64,000 nt of DNA from Sparassis latifolia (Eukaryota > Basidiomycota > Agaricomycetes > Polyporales > Sparassidaceae): positions 186,001-250,000 of the forward strand of contig CM031561.1 in assembly GCA_018466975.1 (NCBI GenBank), read 5' to 3'. The notes under the pieces were generated by a model, which was not told the origin of the DNA, ran no database searches, and saw only the letters and a program-made list of their open reading frames with translations. Positions 12,167 through 23,717 of this stretch are shown one piece after another; the stretch's first letter is position 1, and each line of letters begins with the position of its first letter. The position numbers were made by a program, and so were the translations under genes.

Positions 12167-13601
12167 CACCGCCCGTCCTATTGCCAATCCCACTGCCCAT
12201 TGCCCCCAATAGCTGGTACAACACCACGTCCAGGCATACATCCACTATCACCTGGTGGTGGCATGCAGTGGTCATGACAGTTAGCTCATGGGTGGAGATC
12301 TCGTAGGGGTTCATGTATGCGCAGTAGGGAAAATGCGGGAAGGCATTCATGGCTAGTGATGTGCCCGTTTATACAGGGCCACGCAGGCGCAACGCAAACA
12401 GGAACTTGCATCAGTGCGGCAGAGTGTTGGCGGAATCTCGGGCCTGCAATTGGCGTTGAATGCGTGCACCGGCGGCGGAAACTCAAACCTGGTTGGGAAC
12501 TCGAACCCGAGTGGGAACTCGACGCGCGGTGTACCGGGAGGGACGAACGGCGCAGACGCGCACATGCACGACTCAGACTTGCATGTGGACTTGCAATGGC
12601 ACCCTGCATTAGGCGGGAATGCGGACTCAGGTAGCAGGAACTCGAACCTGTGTGTGCATGGCACAGGGCGGGAACTCGGACTCACACGTGGGCGACTCGG
12701 ACCTGTGTGACTCGAACCTGTGAGCACGCGATGGCCAGTGGTAGGAATGGGCGGAGACTCACCGCACACGGCATTGGGAGGGGACTCGAACCTGTCCACA
12801 TGCGCGGGATGCGCGGGCAACTCACTCCCAGAGTGCTATTCTGCAGCTTGCAACTTGTCAACAGTTTGTCCAGAAACTCGTCACCTACAGTGGATTGAAT
12901 ATTTGACATGATGGGCATGGTCAGAATTGTGCATCAGATTGAACCCTACACAGACTGGGGCTACAATCAGACCAGGACGATAAACTTACAACACTGTCAT
13001 CCACTTGGCACTCGCAGAGGATGTGACATCGGGCATGCTGGATGCACCATTGGCCATTTGAAACCCGACATCGACTGCACAGGACCCGCTGAGGACCTGC
13101 TGTTATCGAAATCTGGCTTGACATGGCTCCTGCGGGTCGTTAGAGTCCGAAATAGGGGCTTAGCGAGAGCACCAAAATCTATAGGTTAGAAAGGTACTGG
13201 ATTGGAAGTTTCGGCAGAATAGGAGTAAGCTTAAGTGATATGGCTGGTAAAAAAGATTACCAGGGTATCCACTGGAGGAGACAGTCGGGGCATGGAGTGG
13301 TGGATTGTAGGAAGGAGGAATGGCAACATTGAGCATGGCGAATCGTTGACAACGTCACATGACCATAGCTTTCGATGCTCTAAGGCAAGTCGGAATTTCG
13401 TTTATAGACCTCGCGCATTCGAACGTAGGTATTTCAAGGTGCTGATCTAAGAAAATTCTATGCACATCTACGAAATGTTGTCAAATTCTCAGAGCATTTT
13501 GTGAATGCTGATCGAAGGAAAATCGTGTGCAAGTGCTACTTTTCGGTCCACTTCGATTTGGTACGATAGTCCTCCTCGTGCGCCGTGCCTCTTCGATTTG
13601 T

Positions 13602-13632
13602 CCCGACCTGAGAAGGTGGGGTTTTGACTGGG
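13602..13632 (-). repeat. Right terminal inverted repeat
   Basis: Perfect reverse complement of the left repeat at 11802-11832. It is followed at 13631-13639 by GGCCTGAGC, the same 9-mer that precedes the left repeat. Confidence 0.8.
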
Positions 13633-13639
13633 CCTGAGC

Positions 13640-14524
13640 TCTTGCAAGAGAATGTTCGTTTTAGCGTGTTCGCGCGATATAGAATGCAGCAATTCAATAG
13701 CAAGGAGAAAAACATAATGCATGCGTCGCCCCGTTCGCCTGCATGATATCCAGGAACGATTTGAGCTATCTCCCATAGTACATCGCGACTAACATGGTCT
13801 AACGTGCCCAAAACGTAACGGGGCGAGCATTTTGTTCGTCTGGCAAAGTCGGACTTCGTGGGCAAGTGCACTGCGCTAGATGGTCGATGGGCCTGTACCA
13901 TAATGGAGAGGTAACTGGACTCACCTTCCTAGTTGCTGGAGCACCATCACTGCACGGTTCGTGAGGATGTCCGATATTGCCCAACCTTTTTGAATGAGGC
14001 AATTTCCCGTGAATGGTATTGTCTCCAAACGAACGTTTAGCAGAAAGCATCATGATGAACTGACACGTTGGTCGGAGGTAGGTATGTAAACACCATGGCT
14101 AACGGCCTAAGCCTAATATCGACCCTGCCGGCCTGACGCTGAAAATTCGAAACTCGAAGCGCCGAAGTCTGAAACTGAAACACGACGTCCGGAGGCATGC
14201 ATTATCATGCCCTGGGCAACGTCGTACCCCCATAAAATAGGAGATGGTACCCACACCGTGCACCTTTTCCCTACCAGCGGCTTACGGACGAGTCATTTAT
14301 GATGAATATGACGACAACGACCTGTCCTTGCTTCAACTCTGCGTGTTGCCGTGCTGATCAAGCCCTTCCTGAACAGTCGCAGCAGATTACACACTGTCTT
14401 GACTGGTTTATGAGGGAAACTTTGGAGGACTCACCAGAAGCGGCGAAGATCGCATGAGGTTGGAACGATCAGCATGGGACAGTGAGGCATGCATATGAAG
14501 CCCGCTTTTGCTGTTGAAACCTCG
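13640..14524. other. Intergenic region, no supported gene
   Basis: About 0.9 kb between the inverted-repeat element and the 3' end of TAD1. A minus-strand frame of 84 codons with an ATG (14053 down to 13799) is present, but its translation shows no known motif and no neighbouring exon. I see nothing else of note. Confidence 0.4.
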
Positions 14525-16034
14525 TCAAGGCGCCACCTGAATACCATATTCTCGGCATAATGACAACGTACTTGTACGATGTAATTCTTCCTTGGATTGT
14601 CCAATCCAAAACTCTCCCATTTGATGCCACTGCTCAACCACCCTGCGAAAGGACCAACGACTCCTTGTAGTACAGATTTCGCAGATTGATATTCGTACAT
14701 TGATTGTTTGATATCAAAGTACGATTTCCTGTTGACAATTACATATTTTTAGATGACCGGGGTGAGTATGTTGTCAAAACGCGCACTGCTCCAGCTGATT
14801 ACCTATCAGTGCTGCTATTCTCTCGCACAAATGAAACAATGAGACTTTTGACAGCTGTGGTCTAGTGTGGTCATAATCTATGACAATGTCGTGTTCATAG
14901 AGTGGGATGCGATAATACCTAAACTTCGGATTGTGTTGATGCTTCGGCGGTACTCCACGTTTTATGCCGTTGATGAGTACCTCTGCTGGATTCAAGGAGT
15001 CTCCAATCCAGCAAAGTGCTAGGTATGGAATATGCAGCGAAACCAAAACCCAGAATAGCAAGACACGATACACATACAATCGCTGCAGGAACTTGTAACA
15101 CCCAAAGACGTCGATGAATGGATGAAAGGAAGCTGAGCGAACCGGATCGCCGGCTTATTGATGTTGAACCGTGGTGGGAGGGAGTCTGGTGCTGACCGGT
15201 TGGTGAGCGACTACAAGCTGTCCAGAGAATCACCCACGGTGGAGAACATCGAGTCTCTTCCAAAGCGCCCTTTCACAATCTTCCTTGACCATACTTTGCA
15301 TGCCAGCGTCCACTTCACCAATCACCAGCGTAGCGATGTACAATGGGTAGAGGAAGTTGGAGGCAAGCGCGCCCTGAAAGCCGAGTACATTCCAACGTGC
15401 AATCTTATCGCTACAAGACATGCAAAGTGTCGAAGGAGAGTCGGCACGCCCCGGCTTAGTGCGTAGCACACCGTAAAGAGAGTAGTTGTTTCGACCTCGT
15501 GCAGGTGTGTTGGGCGGAAGCGGTGAGGAGACCGCTGAATCTTTCAATTCAGCCATCTCCTGGCCTTGAAACGACGCTAAGAAGCGAACGGAAGCGTCAC
15601 CACCTTCACCTGCATCAGGGGTCTTGCATGAATCGTAGATCGAGTAACTCACATGGGACGGTTGAAATGTACATATGCACTTGAACGTCGCCGTTCATTT
15701 CATATTTTCCCTCTACATTACGTTTAATCCAAGGAGAATCAAAACCACCAGAATGTGTTCGCTGAACTTCCTCGAGAAACCAACGTACTGCGCCCCTTCG
15801 GGCCAGCACTTCAGCGTGGCTGTCGTGCAGTGCGTCGCCTTCGTCAGAGAATTTGGAAGTCGGAAGGCATTTCGAGCCAGTAGCAAGAGATATCACTTTT
15901 AGAAGCTCTCCCTTTGACAATACAAATGACGCCAATATCGTGTACTTCCCGATAGGCACCCTGAAGTTCAATGAAGAGTAGACCCCGAACGCTGCCGCAG
16001 CTACAGAATCGGAGGAAATCGAGCACCCGGACAT
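14525..16034 (-). CDS. TAD1: tRNA-specific adenosine deaminase Tad1 (ADAT1)
   Basis: Tad1 deaminates A37 of tRNA-Ala to inosine. It carries the ADAR-type deaminase domain. The start at 16034 ([20 protein letters not shown]) is followed by ISLATGSKC and the zinc and catalytic motif [19 protein letters not shown]. The second zinc motif PCGDAS forms across an intron at 15604-15652. The third, [19 protein letters not shown], follows, then [11 protein letters not shown] and [18 protein letters not shown]. The C-terminal helix [19 protein letters not shown] lies near the end. The proposed last intron (donor after NYIVQ) gives the end VAP and a stop at 14525. Without it the frame would stay open to 14431. 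A nearby upstream acceptor in the PCGDAS intron would insert two codons into the catalytic motif (see findings). Confidence 0.9.
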
Positions 16035-17141
16035 GCGAGACACAGTGCGGCCTGAAGGATATGATGGGATGTGCGAGTTTCAGTATCTCAGCATCACTCT
16101 GAGATGGGAACCCAGCGAGAAGAAGTCGTGGGGTGTTGACTCGGACCGCAAGCAGATCCTGGACTGAAGGTGTCATTCCAGATATGGTATCTATGTAAGA
16201 ACGTCCCCTCACCCACGATTCTCCCGCAATCTCAGTGTTACGGCTTCTGCATTTACATCAAGTCTCACGATGATTTATATATCTAGAGGTGCGTGTACTC
16301 AGACGACGCATCAGTCAAGCATGATGTCGAATTGACGTGCTCTTCAAGTTCTCAGGGTGAATGTAAGCCGCCGCGGACGGCTATAGTTTACCATTTGCTC
16401 TTGAGCTTCTTCTTCCAAATTCAAAGCCAATCCCTTTGTGTCAACTCACCCTCTCCTCACCCGCTATCTAACGCTCTCGAGCCACTCCGTCTGTTGTACG
16501 TCAGGTACGTCACGAGATATTTGGACAACCCAGGTCATTCTGGTCACAAACGTTCCTCTCGCAGATCCAACTCATGCGACTTCTCGAGGGTCAGTCGTGT
16601 CCTCAAGAGCTTCTGCAGTGGACACGCTTGATCCGGAGAGTGCTGGCGAGGGCCCACATGCCCGACCACATGCAAAACATGCGCAGAGCCTCAGGCCGAC
16701 GCTCCACTATTGACAATTTTGATCTTGCATCCATTGCTGGTGGCGTTTCTTTAATTTTTGGACTGTCACGTGCCTCGGGTAGAGTCTAGAAGTCGTGTTG
16801 TGTGAGCGTTCATTCACTTACTCGCCAGGAGATGATGTCAATCGCCTAGTATGTCACGTAGCACAGCTTAACGTGTTGGCCTCAATCACTGCACAGCCCG
16901 CGGCAAGAAGCTCACACTGAAAGGCGAATGTGAATAATCACTATCAACCGTATCTGTCGTCCATTCCTAATATCATACAGATAGTAATACTTCTTCAAGT
17001 CAAAGGGAATAAGGACAAGTTACAAAGATTTACAAGGCATGTTTGATCAACCCAGGGACCAAATTGTGCGGTAAAACAAGAGATCCCACAACATCCACAA
17101 GTCGCGTCAGGACGCACAATACAAGTTCCAACTTAGTGTCT
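16035..17141. other. Intergenic region, no supported gene
   Basis: This stretch of about 1.1 kb lies between the 5' end of TAD1 and the 3' end of the DUF6741-like gene. Plus-strand frames around 16290-16790 (up to 112 codons) lack an ATG start or known motifs. The one ATG-started frame (16574-16789) reads as low-information sequence. TAD1 regulatory DNA is presumably within the first few hundred bases. Confidence 0.4.
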
Positions 17142-18065
17142 TCACATCGTGGACAACACAGGCTGCCAGACCCCGAAAGAGACTTCTTCCATGTGGTACA
17201 GGATGACTTGATCCCATGGGATAGGTATCATATTCGCCTACGAGAGAAGCAAACAGCAATCAGGATGTTTCATTCCCGGAGGGCATAGGATGACGGAGGC
17301 GGTTATTCACCTGTAGATAGTGCACGCAAGCACGAGCAATTCGTCTCGCAAGGGTCTGTAGTTCTACATAACCGTCGTAATCATCCACGGGGAGCTCGTA
17401 TGTCATTGAACCGTAGCCAGTCCACTGGAATGGAATTATTCAGTAATGGCTTCGAAGAAACATTCGTAAAGTGATACGTACCCGCAATCTCAGGATAATC
17501 TTGCCTCGGTGGTCTGCGTTCAAATCATAGTGGGTCAAGGAATTGTTTCCCGACAACATAACGTTCGCCATGGCCTCCCCAAGCGTAACACCTGAATGCG
17601 CTGAGCCCTTGCGCTTGAATTTGATCAATGTCGAGCTGTTGCGATGGTACGAATCGAGCGGAATACGTCCGTGTCGGGACATCGACGAATGACGTCGACG
17701 GTGCATTGCAGGAGCATACGGCGTCCCGTACGCACCGTCATGGTATGAATCTCCATATTCCGTGTCGTCGTAAACTAAAGAAATTGTTTTCAACAACCTT
17801 ATGCGAGCAAGAATATGTCGCACCTCCAACGGGATGGTATCGACTAGCGACGCGTTGCTGACCATAGATGGGATACGCCGGCTGGGGATAGTTCTGTCCG
17901 GTTGAGCGTGAGATGAAGCATAACTCGTTACTATGCTCTCTCGCCTACTTCTCCATATAATCCTGGAGTTGCTGCTCGGTCATATCCGTGTTGACCGTAG
18001 GGCCCAAAGGGTACGGACTGGCGACGAGGAAAGGCGAGCTGGGTCTCGTATGCAGGATAAGTCAT
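17142..18065 (-). CDS. Conserved basidiomycete protein, DUF6741-like
   Basis: Five exons give about 235 residues, starting MTYPAYETQLAFPRRQSVPF at 18065. The N-terminal 100 residues are rich in Tyr, Pro and Gly (YPQPAYPIYGQQ, HDGAYGTPYAP) and likely disordered. A folded C-terminal domain follows: STLIKFKRKGSAHSGVTLGE, NNSLTHYDLNADHRGKIILR and WTGYGSMTYELPVDDYDGYV. It then reads LARRIARACVHYLQ and ANMIPIPWDQVILYHMEEVS, ending QPVLSTM. This pattern resembles a domain I recall as DUF6741 in agaricomycete proteins, from memory only; its function is unknown. The junctions at YHPVG|VYDDTEY and RLR|WTGYG are GT-AG and in frame. The gene is divergent from the WDR59 gene. Confidence 0.78.
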
Positions 18066-18831
18066 AGCAGTGGCGAGAAGTGTCAGTGGAACAGCGGAAA
18101 AGAATCTGCGAGAGGGAATCTACATGGACCGCATTTTATAGAACAGGCGTGGGGATGGCGCGTGTCTCGGTCCTCGGATGACAGACGCCTCTGCCTCAAG
18201 GATGTCGCCCAGTAGCAACAATGCACACGAGAAGGATCAAGTATATCAGCAATGACGCTCCTCATCTTCCGCATCCCTGATGATCCTCCTAACTCATGAC
18301 CACAACCAGGTCAGGCGGAGAGCAGCTGAACTTGATAATGTGGACTGCGATCCATGCGACTGGACAGAGCTGAGGCGAGACGCATAATAAAAAAATCAAA
18401 GAGAACAGGTGCGAAAATATTGCTACGGATGTGTCTATGTAGTCGGGAAAGCCCTTGATTTCGGAGACGAACTGACACTGCGGTAAGTGTGCAGGTCTGC
18501 AGCAGCACTCGCTAATGTGGTACATACATCGCGCACTGAGAGGAGCTCGAGCCTTGCGCGTGGCTCAAACGTCACATAACGTCACAGGTGCATGCATGAA
18601 ACGAAGTGATATGAGCACGGCAAGGAGCTGTGAGTGGCCACAGGCAGGCAGTCACGAACCTGAACTACTCGTCCACTTTGGGACGAGCGCGTAGAGGATC
18701 TGGGTTTCCGGATCTGAACTCAATTCAAGTGCAGCGACTTTCTTGGTCTGTGGCTATTAGATGATGTGACCTTTCCTGCCCACAAGTTGGGACGTACTTT
18801 TGGGGCAGTCTTGTTACGACAAGCCATAACA
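18066..18831. promoter_or_regulatory. Shared upstream region of two divergent genes
   Basis: The 766 bp lie between the start codons of the DUF6741-like gene (-) and the WDR59 gene (+). They contain no credible coding exon. Two copies of ACGTCAC occur 10 bp apart (18569-18575 and 18579-18585). This core is bound by CREB/ATF-type bZIP factors in fungi; activity here is an inference. Confidence 0.35.
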
Positions 18832-21800
18832 ATGTCTGGAAGCGACTGGTCGGATGTGTTAGAGCCCTCATCTCCTGAAGATGGCAGCAACTTCCGACGC
18901 AGCCTTCAAATTGACATGAAGGGACTAGTTGGTGACGCTGTTGGAAACGTGAGTCTCTGACAGCTTTCTGTGGACTCATAGTCTCCGGTGCTAGTGGTAT
19001 TCTTGGATTCAATCCTCTTTCAATGTCTTCGTCTAGGGTTGTAAAGACATGGAAGAAGCGGACTGAGACAATTTGTTTGTGATGTCGACAGTGACCTGTC
19101 TCTTCAGGTTTGAAGCTCTAATAAAGCATGTTATGACAGATGAGTATCAGTCCTGGAAGCAGAGATGTGGTGTTAGCTGCGTATGTACACCGTTCAAGTT
19201 TGTCGTTTGCATTCACGTTCCAATTGCTGTGGCAATAGGCGAAAAGGGCTCTTCATCATTGACTTGGAAGCACCACTCAATGTACCGCGGTTTGTTTATT
19301 CACCTCCCTCCCGGGCATCCGCAGCTCAATGTTTTGACTAGATTTCTCCCACAGGGTGGTACATGGGATGTTGCCGACGTCCAGTGGAACCCTCATTTGA
19401 CTCGCAGCGAATACATAGTCTCTACTTCAAACGAGAAGCTGTGAGTTTTAATCCAGACATCTTGAGGTTGGTCCTGATGGGCTTCTGAAGGCTCATATGG
19501 AATCTGCTACTGGGCGGTAAAACTTCCATTGAGCACGTCTTGCGGTCTCACTACCGTGCAATCACCGATATCAATTGGCACACAACTGATCCTGACGTCG
19601 TAGTCAGCACAGGGATAGACTCTTGGCTTTGGGCCTGGGATCTCAGGACGCCTCAGAAACCTGTTATGGGTTAGTAGCCTGGCACGTACTGGTGCCGCAG
19701 TCGCTCACAATGGTGCTGTCTTAGGTCTTTGTGCTTTTGGATGTACGCAGTGTATTTTCTGCGTATATAAATGGTCCTGAACCGGTTGTGGTAGCTGGCG
19801 GAACGCAGGTTAAATGGAATCGCCAAGATGGGAACCTGCTTGCATCTTCCCACTTAAACGAAGTCTTCTTATGGGATCGGAGGGTAACTATACTTGCTCT
19901 TCAAGTTTATGCCTTTGTAGTGAAGATGCAATCCAGAAAGGGTCACTTCCAGTCTCCCGTATAAAAGCTCATAATGCCAAGATATACGGCATCGATTGGG
20001 CACACGGCAGACGCAACGAGATTGTAACTTGCTCTCTCGACAAGACAATCAAGATATGGGACACACAGACGTCTGAGCCCAAGATCACCATTCGCACTCG
20101 ATATCCGGTCTGGCGAGCTCGTGACCTCCCTTTCGGCCGAGGTGTCCTCAGCTTGCCGCAGAGAGGGGAGACTGCACTTGAGCTGTTTGCTCACGAGGAT
20201 TGTCACACGCCAATCGAGACTTTCGAAGGTCATACAGATGTGGTTAAGGAGTTTGTCTGGCGCAAGGGTGGACAAGGTTCATTTTTCATTTCTCTTCACT
20301 GTTAGACGCACAATGAATGTTCGTGTTTTTAGATGGATCAGAGTTTCAGTTAATTACTTGGTCAAAGGACAAAACCCTTCGTTTCTGGCCAATGGACATT
20401 GAGGTAATGCAGGTAGCGTTTCGGATTGTCGTACTATGAGCTATGCTCATAGGAGTCTTCGGCAGAGAGCGGGTACAACTCCTACACCTCAGTCGATCGC
20501 TGCTCTGTCACGTCGTGAAGAGTTGAAGGTATCCTTCAGCAATCCGCCTACAGGAACTGATTTCCCTCCTGCTTTGTCTGCGCCCGTTGGTCACCGGGCG
20601 ATCCTGGCCGAAATACGTGCACCTTTTCCACCTCGGGCGGCCAGAACGAGCACCGCCATGTCGCACGCAAAAGCTACTGCGCGCTCCCCGGAAGAGGAGC
20701 TCAACTTACCATCCTCGATGCCGCGGTCAAGACCTGTCCTTATTGCGCATGGAAGGGGAGGGACCATGACTCGTGGTCATGTTGGGGGACGCTCTGCTCA
20801 GATTAACACCTTCGCATGGTTGTCGAGTGTCAAGGTTGGTGGGACGAGAGAAGGAAGTTCTGGCCCCGGCAGCAGTGGAGAAAATGGGACTGCCTCTCGG
20901 TTGGAGTCAAGATCGAGACCGCCATCTCTTCCAGGTAGGTCAAACTCACAACCTCTGTCCGGTACGCAGAGAAGCAGTGATGCAAGAGACAACCGCGAGG
21001 ATGATCACCGGGAGGGAGAGCCCGGACAGTCACTGCAGGATGAGTGAGTGCGTCAATGCCCAGCTAAATATCTTGTTCGCTCAGGGCTGCTTAGGATCAC
21101 ATCCGTTATCAATAAGCTAACGACATCCAAGGTTAAGCTCGAAAAGGTATGTCATCACACGAGCTCTTCAAGGACATGACCAGACGTCGCGTAGGCCGAT
21201 CTGACGAAGAAGAGGACGTGTACCTTTGGTTTGCACGGCCCATGGGGCGACTCCACATCTGTATTCATCCGGGTTTCGTTCACCTTCCCTCGAGACTATC
21301 CTCAAGCGGCTTACCCTCATGGCATTCCTATGGTTGACCTCGAGCGGAATCCTCTCATCTCTATGAACAGTCGCGCTTTCATTCTTCGTCGTCTTCGAGC
21401 CATCCGAGAGCGCCAGAGGCCTTGTCTTGAGAAATGCCTGCGATTTCTACTCGTTGGTGACGACAATGGAGATATTGGCAGACATATAGGATCAGATTCA
21501 GAGTCTTCGTCGGAAGACGAAGTACCCGCGGCATCGCGCAAATATCGAGACTTGACTTACTCGCTGCTACGGAGTGACAAGAACCTCGCTGAGCCGCGCA
21601 CTTCACAGGGGGTCTTCGGCGTGAATGGTGAGTATCAGGTTCGATGCTCCATTCTTTATGCGTCGCTGTGTACTAATGTGCTACAGGCGAACTCGTGTGC
21701 TTCTTCCGAGCACCACCGCGCATTGTGCGGAATCCGATGCGAGAAATATCTGTCTCTCCTTCGATCGCTTCTCGTGGCCAAGAAAATTCTCCGCGCCTAT

Positions 21801-23717
21801 TCCAGTCGCCTGCCTTGCTATCGGATGCTGTTCGTCATCTCCGCTTCGCGGCGCACGACCGTGAAACTGAAGACACGGAAGTGAAAAGGCCCGAAGACGT
21901 AAACAACATCCTCCGTATCATGAGTAACTTATTCACTTTTTCGCAACACAAGCCTATGAGGGTCTCAGCGTCTCATGAAGACATACCTACTAATTACTCA
22001 TTACTCCCTACAAGGCGGAGTACAGTATTCATCAAGAAGACCCCTTCACTTGTCGGCATTGATACAGCTATCGCTCAGGAATACGAGCTTACCGCTGCAG
22101 ACCCGGCAGATCTGTGCAAGAAGAATGCTGAAATCGCTCGTCTGCGAGGCCGCGTCGACCACGAACGGGTATTCAAGCTTATTGAACCCGTGGTCGCTAA
22201 TGCATCTACATGTCTTATGAACCTGGATGAACTGTCCGCTACGACGTGTAGTAGTCGCGGTTCTCTGGCCATCAGGCTTGTTGACAAATTGTGAGTTATC
22301 CGCCAATCTCGCTCGAGCACGATGACACTCATGACTTCCTCAAGGTACAAAGAGCTGGCAGCCACCAAAGACATACAAATGTTGGCAATGATGTCTGTGC
22401 TGCTGCTATGGACGTCTACCTTACGTAAGTCGCAGTGGTGGCCTGAGAATACCCAGCTTATTTGTAGTGCAATAGAGAGCCAATCAGACGTCATCGTGCA
22501 TACTGATTCCTCGCGTCTATATGCGGGCGTTGTATATCCGCAGAAGCTTAGTTTACCGGATCCCTCTGGTCGCAATAGTTATCAGACCCGTCGGAACCAG
22601 TCTTTTTCGCCAATCTGGACTCGCCCCTCTCCGTCTCCAACCTTTCAACCGCTCGCTCCTCCACTCTCGTCGCCATCTTCTTCACGAGGCTCTTGGTCAA
22701 GTTTGTTTAATGCCAGTAGTATGCGGCAGTTAGTAGCTGGTACATAGAAGTTGTACTAATTGGTTTCAATGGGTGCTCTGACTGGGTGTTTAATAGGTTC
22801 TCGTACTGGAGGCGCAGTCCCTGTTCCTGTAGCGGGCAAGTTGCAACGCGGCTTCTCATCTCCTTCTCAGGGATACAGCAAGGAGTTCCTTCCCCCGACT
22901 TCGCCTACCACCAAGTCCTGGTCTGAGGCTACAAATATTTCGGACATGATGTCGGCGGTTGCTTTCTCATCTGCTGGACACCCACGTCGACCAACGTTCT
23001 CGCAAGTACTCTCAACGCAGCCAACGCCAGCGGATAAGAGGAAACTTGTTCTTAATCTCGTGAAGACACCGCAACATCTGTCAGCATTCACGTGTGTATC
23101 TGCTACCAATGCTGACCCGTCTTTTGATAAATCAGAGGATCCTTGCAGTCCCAGCTGCGTAATCAACTGCTATGTCATACCTTGGTATATGCCGAGATGC
23201 TGCTTGCTTGGGAACTTCCTGACAAGAGAAACGAGCTATTGAAGCTCATCGAAGGAGAATTGGTAACGACCGCGTTAAACCCTCTTATCGTCGAAAACAC
23301 GCTGGTTCTCGATCAATTGGGTAAGTTCTAACTTTGATACGAACTTCATCATGCTAATAGTCTAGCTTCAGGACAAGCTCACAATTGTGAACAGGTGAAT
23401 GAGATGAATAGCGCAGTCTCTGTTTGTGCAAGCCGTTCAAAACTGGCACGTTGTACCATTTGCCGTATACCAGTAAAAGGTATGTGATGTCTTGCAAATT
23501 TACGAAGTTTATGAGTGACTTTGGTGATGGTGGCGCAGGTCTATCATTTATTTGTCCCGTATGTCTTCATGTCACGCATGTCGCCTGCTGGGAAGCACGA
23601 AGAAGTGTCTCCTGCGCTACGGGTTGTGGGTGTCAGTGCACCACTCAAAGCAATAAATTGCTCGCAGATGTACTTTCGTCGTCACCATTACGGATAGCTT
23701 CGACTTCCATTAGGTAA
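18832..23717 (+). CDS. WDR59-like WD40/RWD/RING protein (SEACAT/GATOR2 subunit)
   Basis: This is a large WD40 protein of the SEA complex (yeast Mtc5/Sea3, animal WDR59), which acts at the vacuole/lysosome membrane upstream of TORC1. It starts MSGSDWSDVLEPSSPEDGSN. The propeller reads IDMKGLVGDAVGN|MSISP, RKGLFIIDLEAPLNVPR, GGTWDVADVQWNPH, RAITDINWHTTDPDVVVSTG and KIYGIDWAHGRRNEIVTCSL. A Ser/Arg-rich linker follows at about 20.5-21.0 kb. The RWD domain shows GPWGDSTSVFIRVSFTFPRD, and the C-terminus has a RING-like zinc domain, CTICRIPVKG...CPVCLHVTHVACW. The first intron is 188 bp and leads into a short exon carrying MSISPGSRDVVLAA. More than a dozen exons are needed; the borders in the linker and at 22.4-23.3 kb are the least certain. 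Confidence 0.88.

Larger units (their letters stand above)
11802..13632. mobile_element. DNA element with 31 bp terminal inverted repeats
   Basis: The left end (11802-11832) is the exact reverse complement of the right end (13602-13632): 31 of 31 positions, beginning CCCAGTCAAAACCCC. Immediately outside, GGCCTGAGC occurs on both sides (11793-11801 and 13631-13639), consistent with an 8-9 bp target duplication of the hAT or MULE size class. The repeat and the duplication share two or three bases, so the exact border is ambiguous. The 1.8 kb interior has no transposase motif on either strand. It holds a GCC-rich tract and a stretch of loosely repeated GGGAACTCGAACC-type units at about 12,470-12,800. 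This looks like a non-autonomous element that depends on a transposase elsewhere. Confidence 0.72.

Noticed and set aside
12353..12820. 155-codon minus-strand frame with repeated RFEFPP-like motifs
   Set aside because: The periodicity comes from the degenerate DNA repeats inside the inverted-repeat element. It has no domain and both strands are open.
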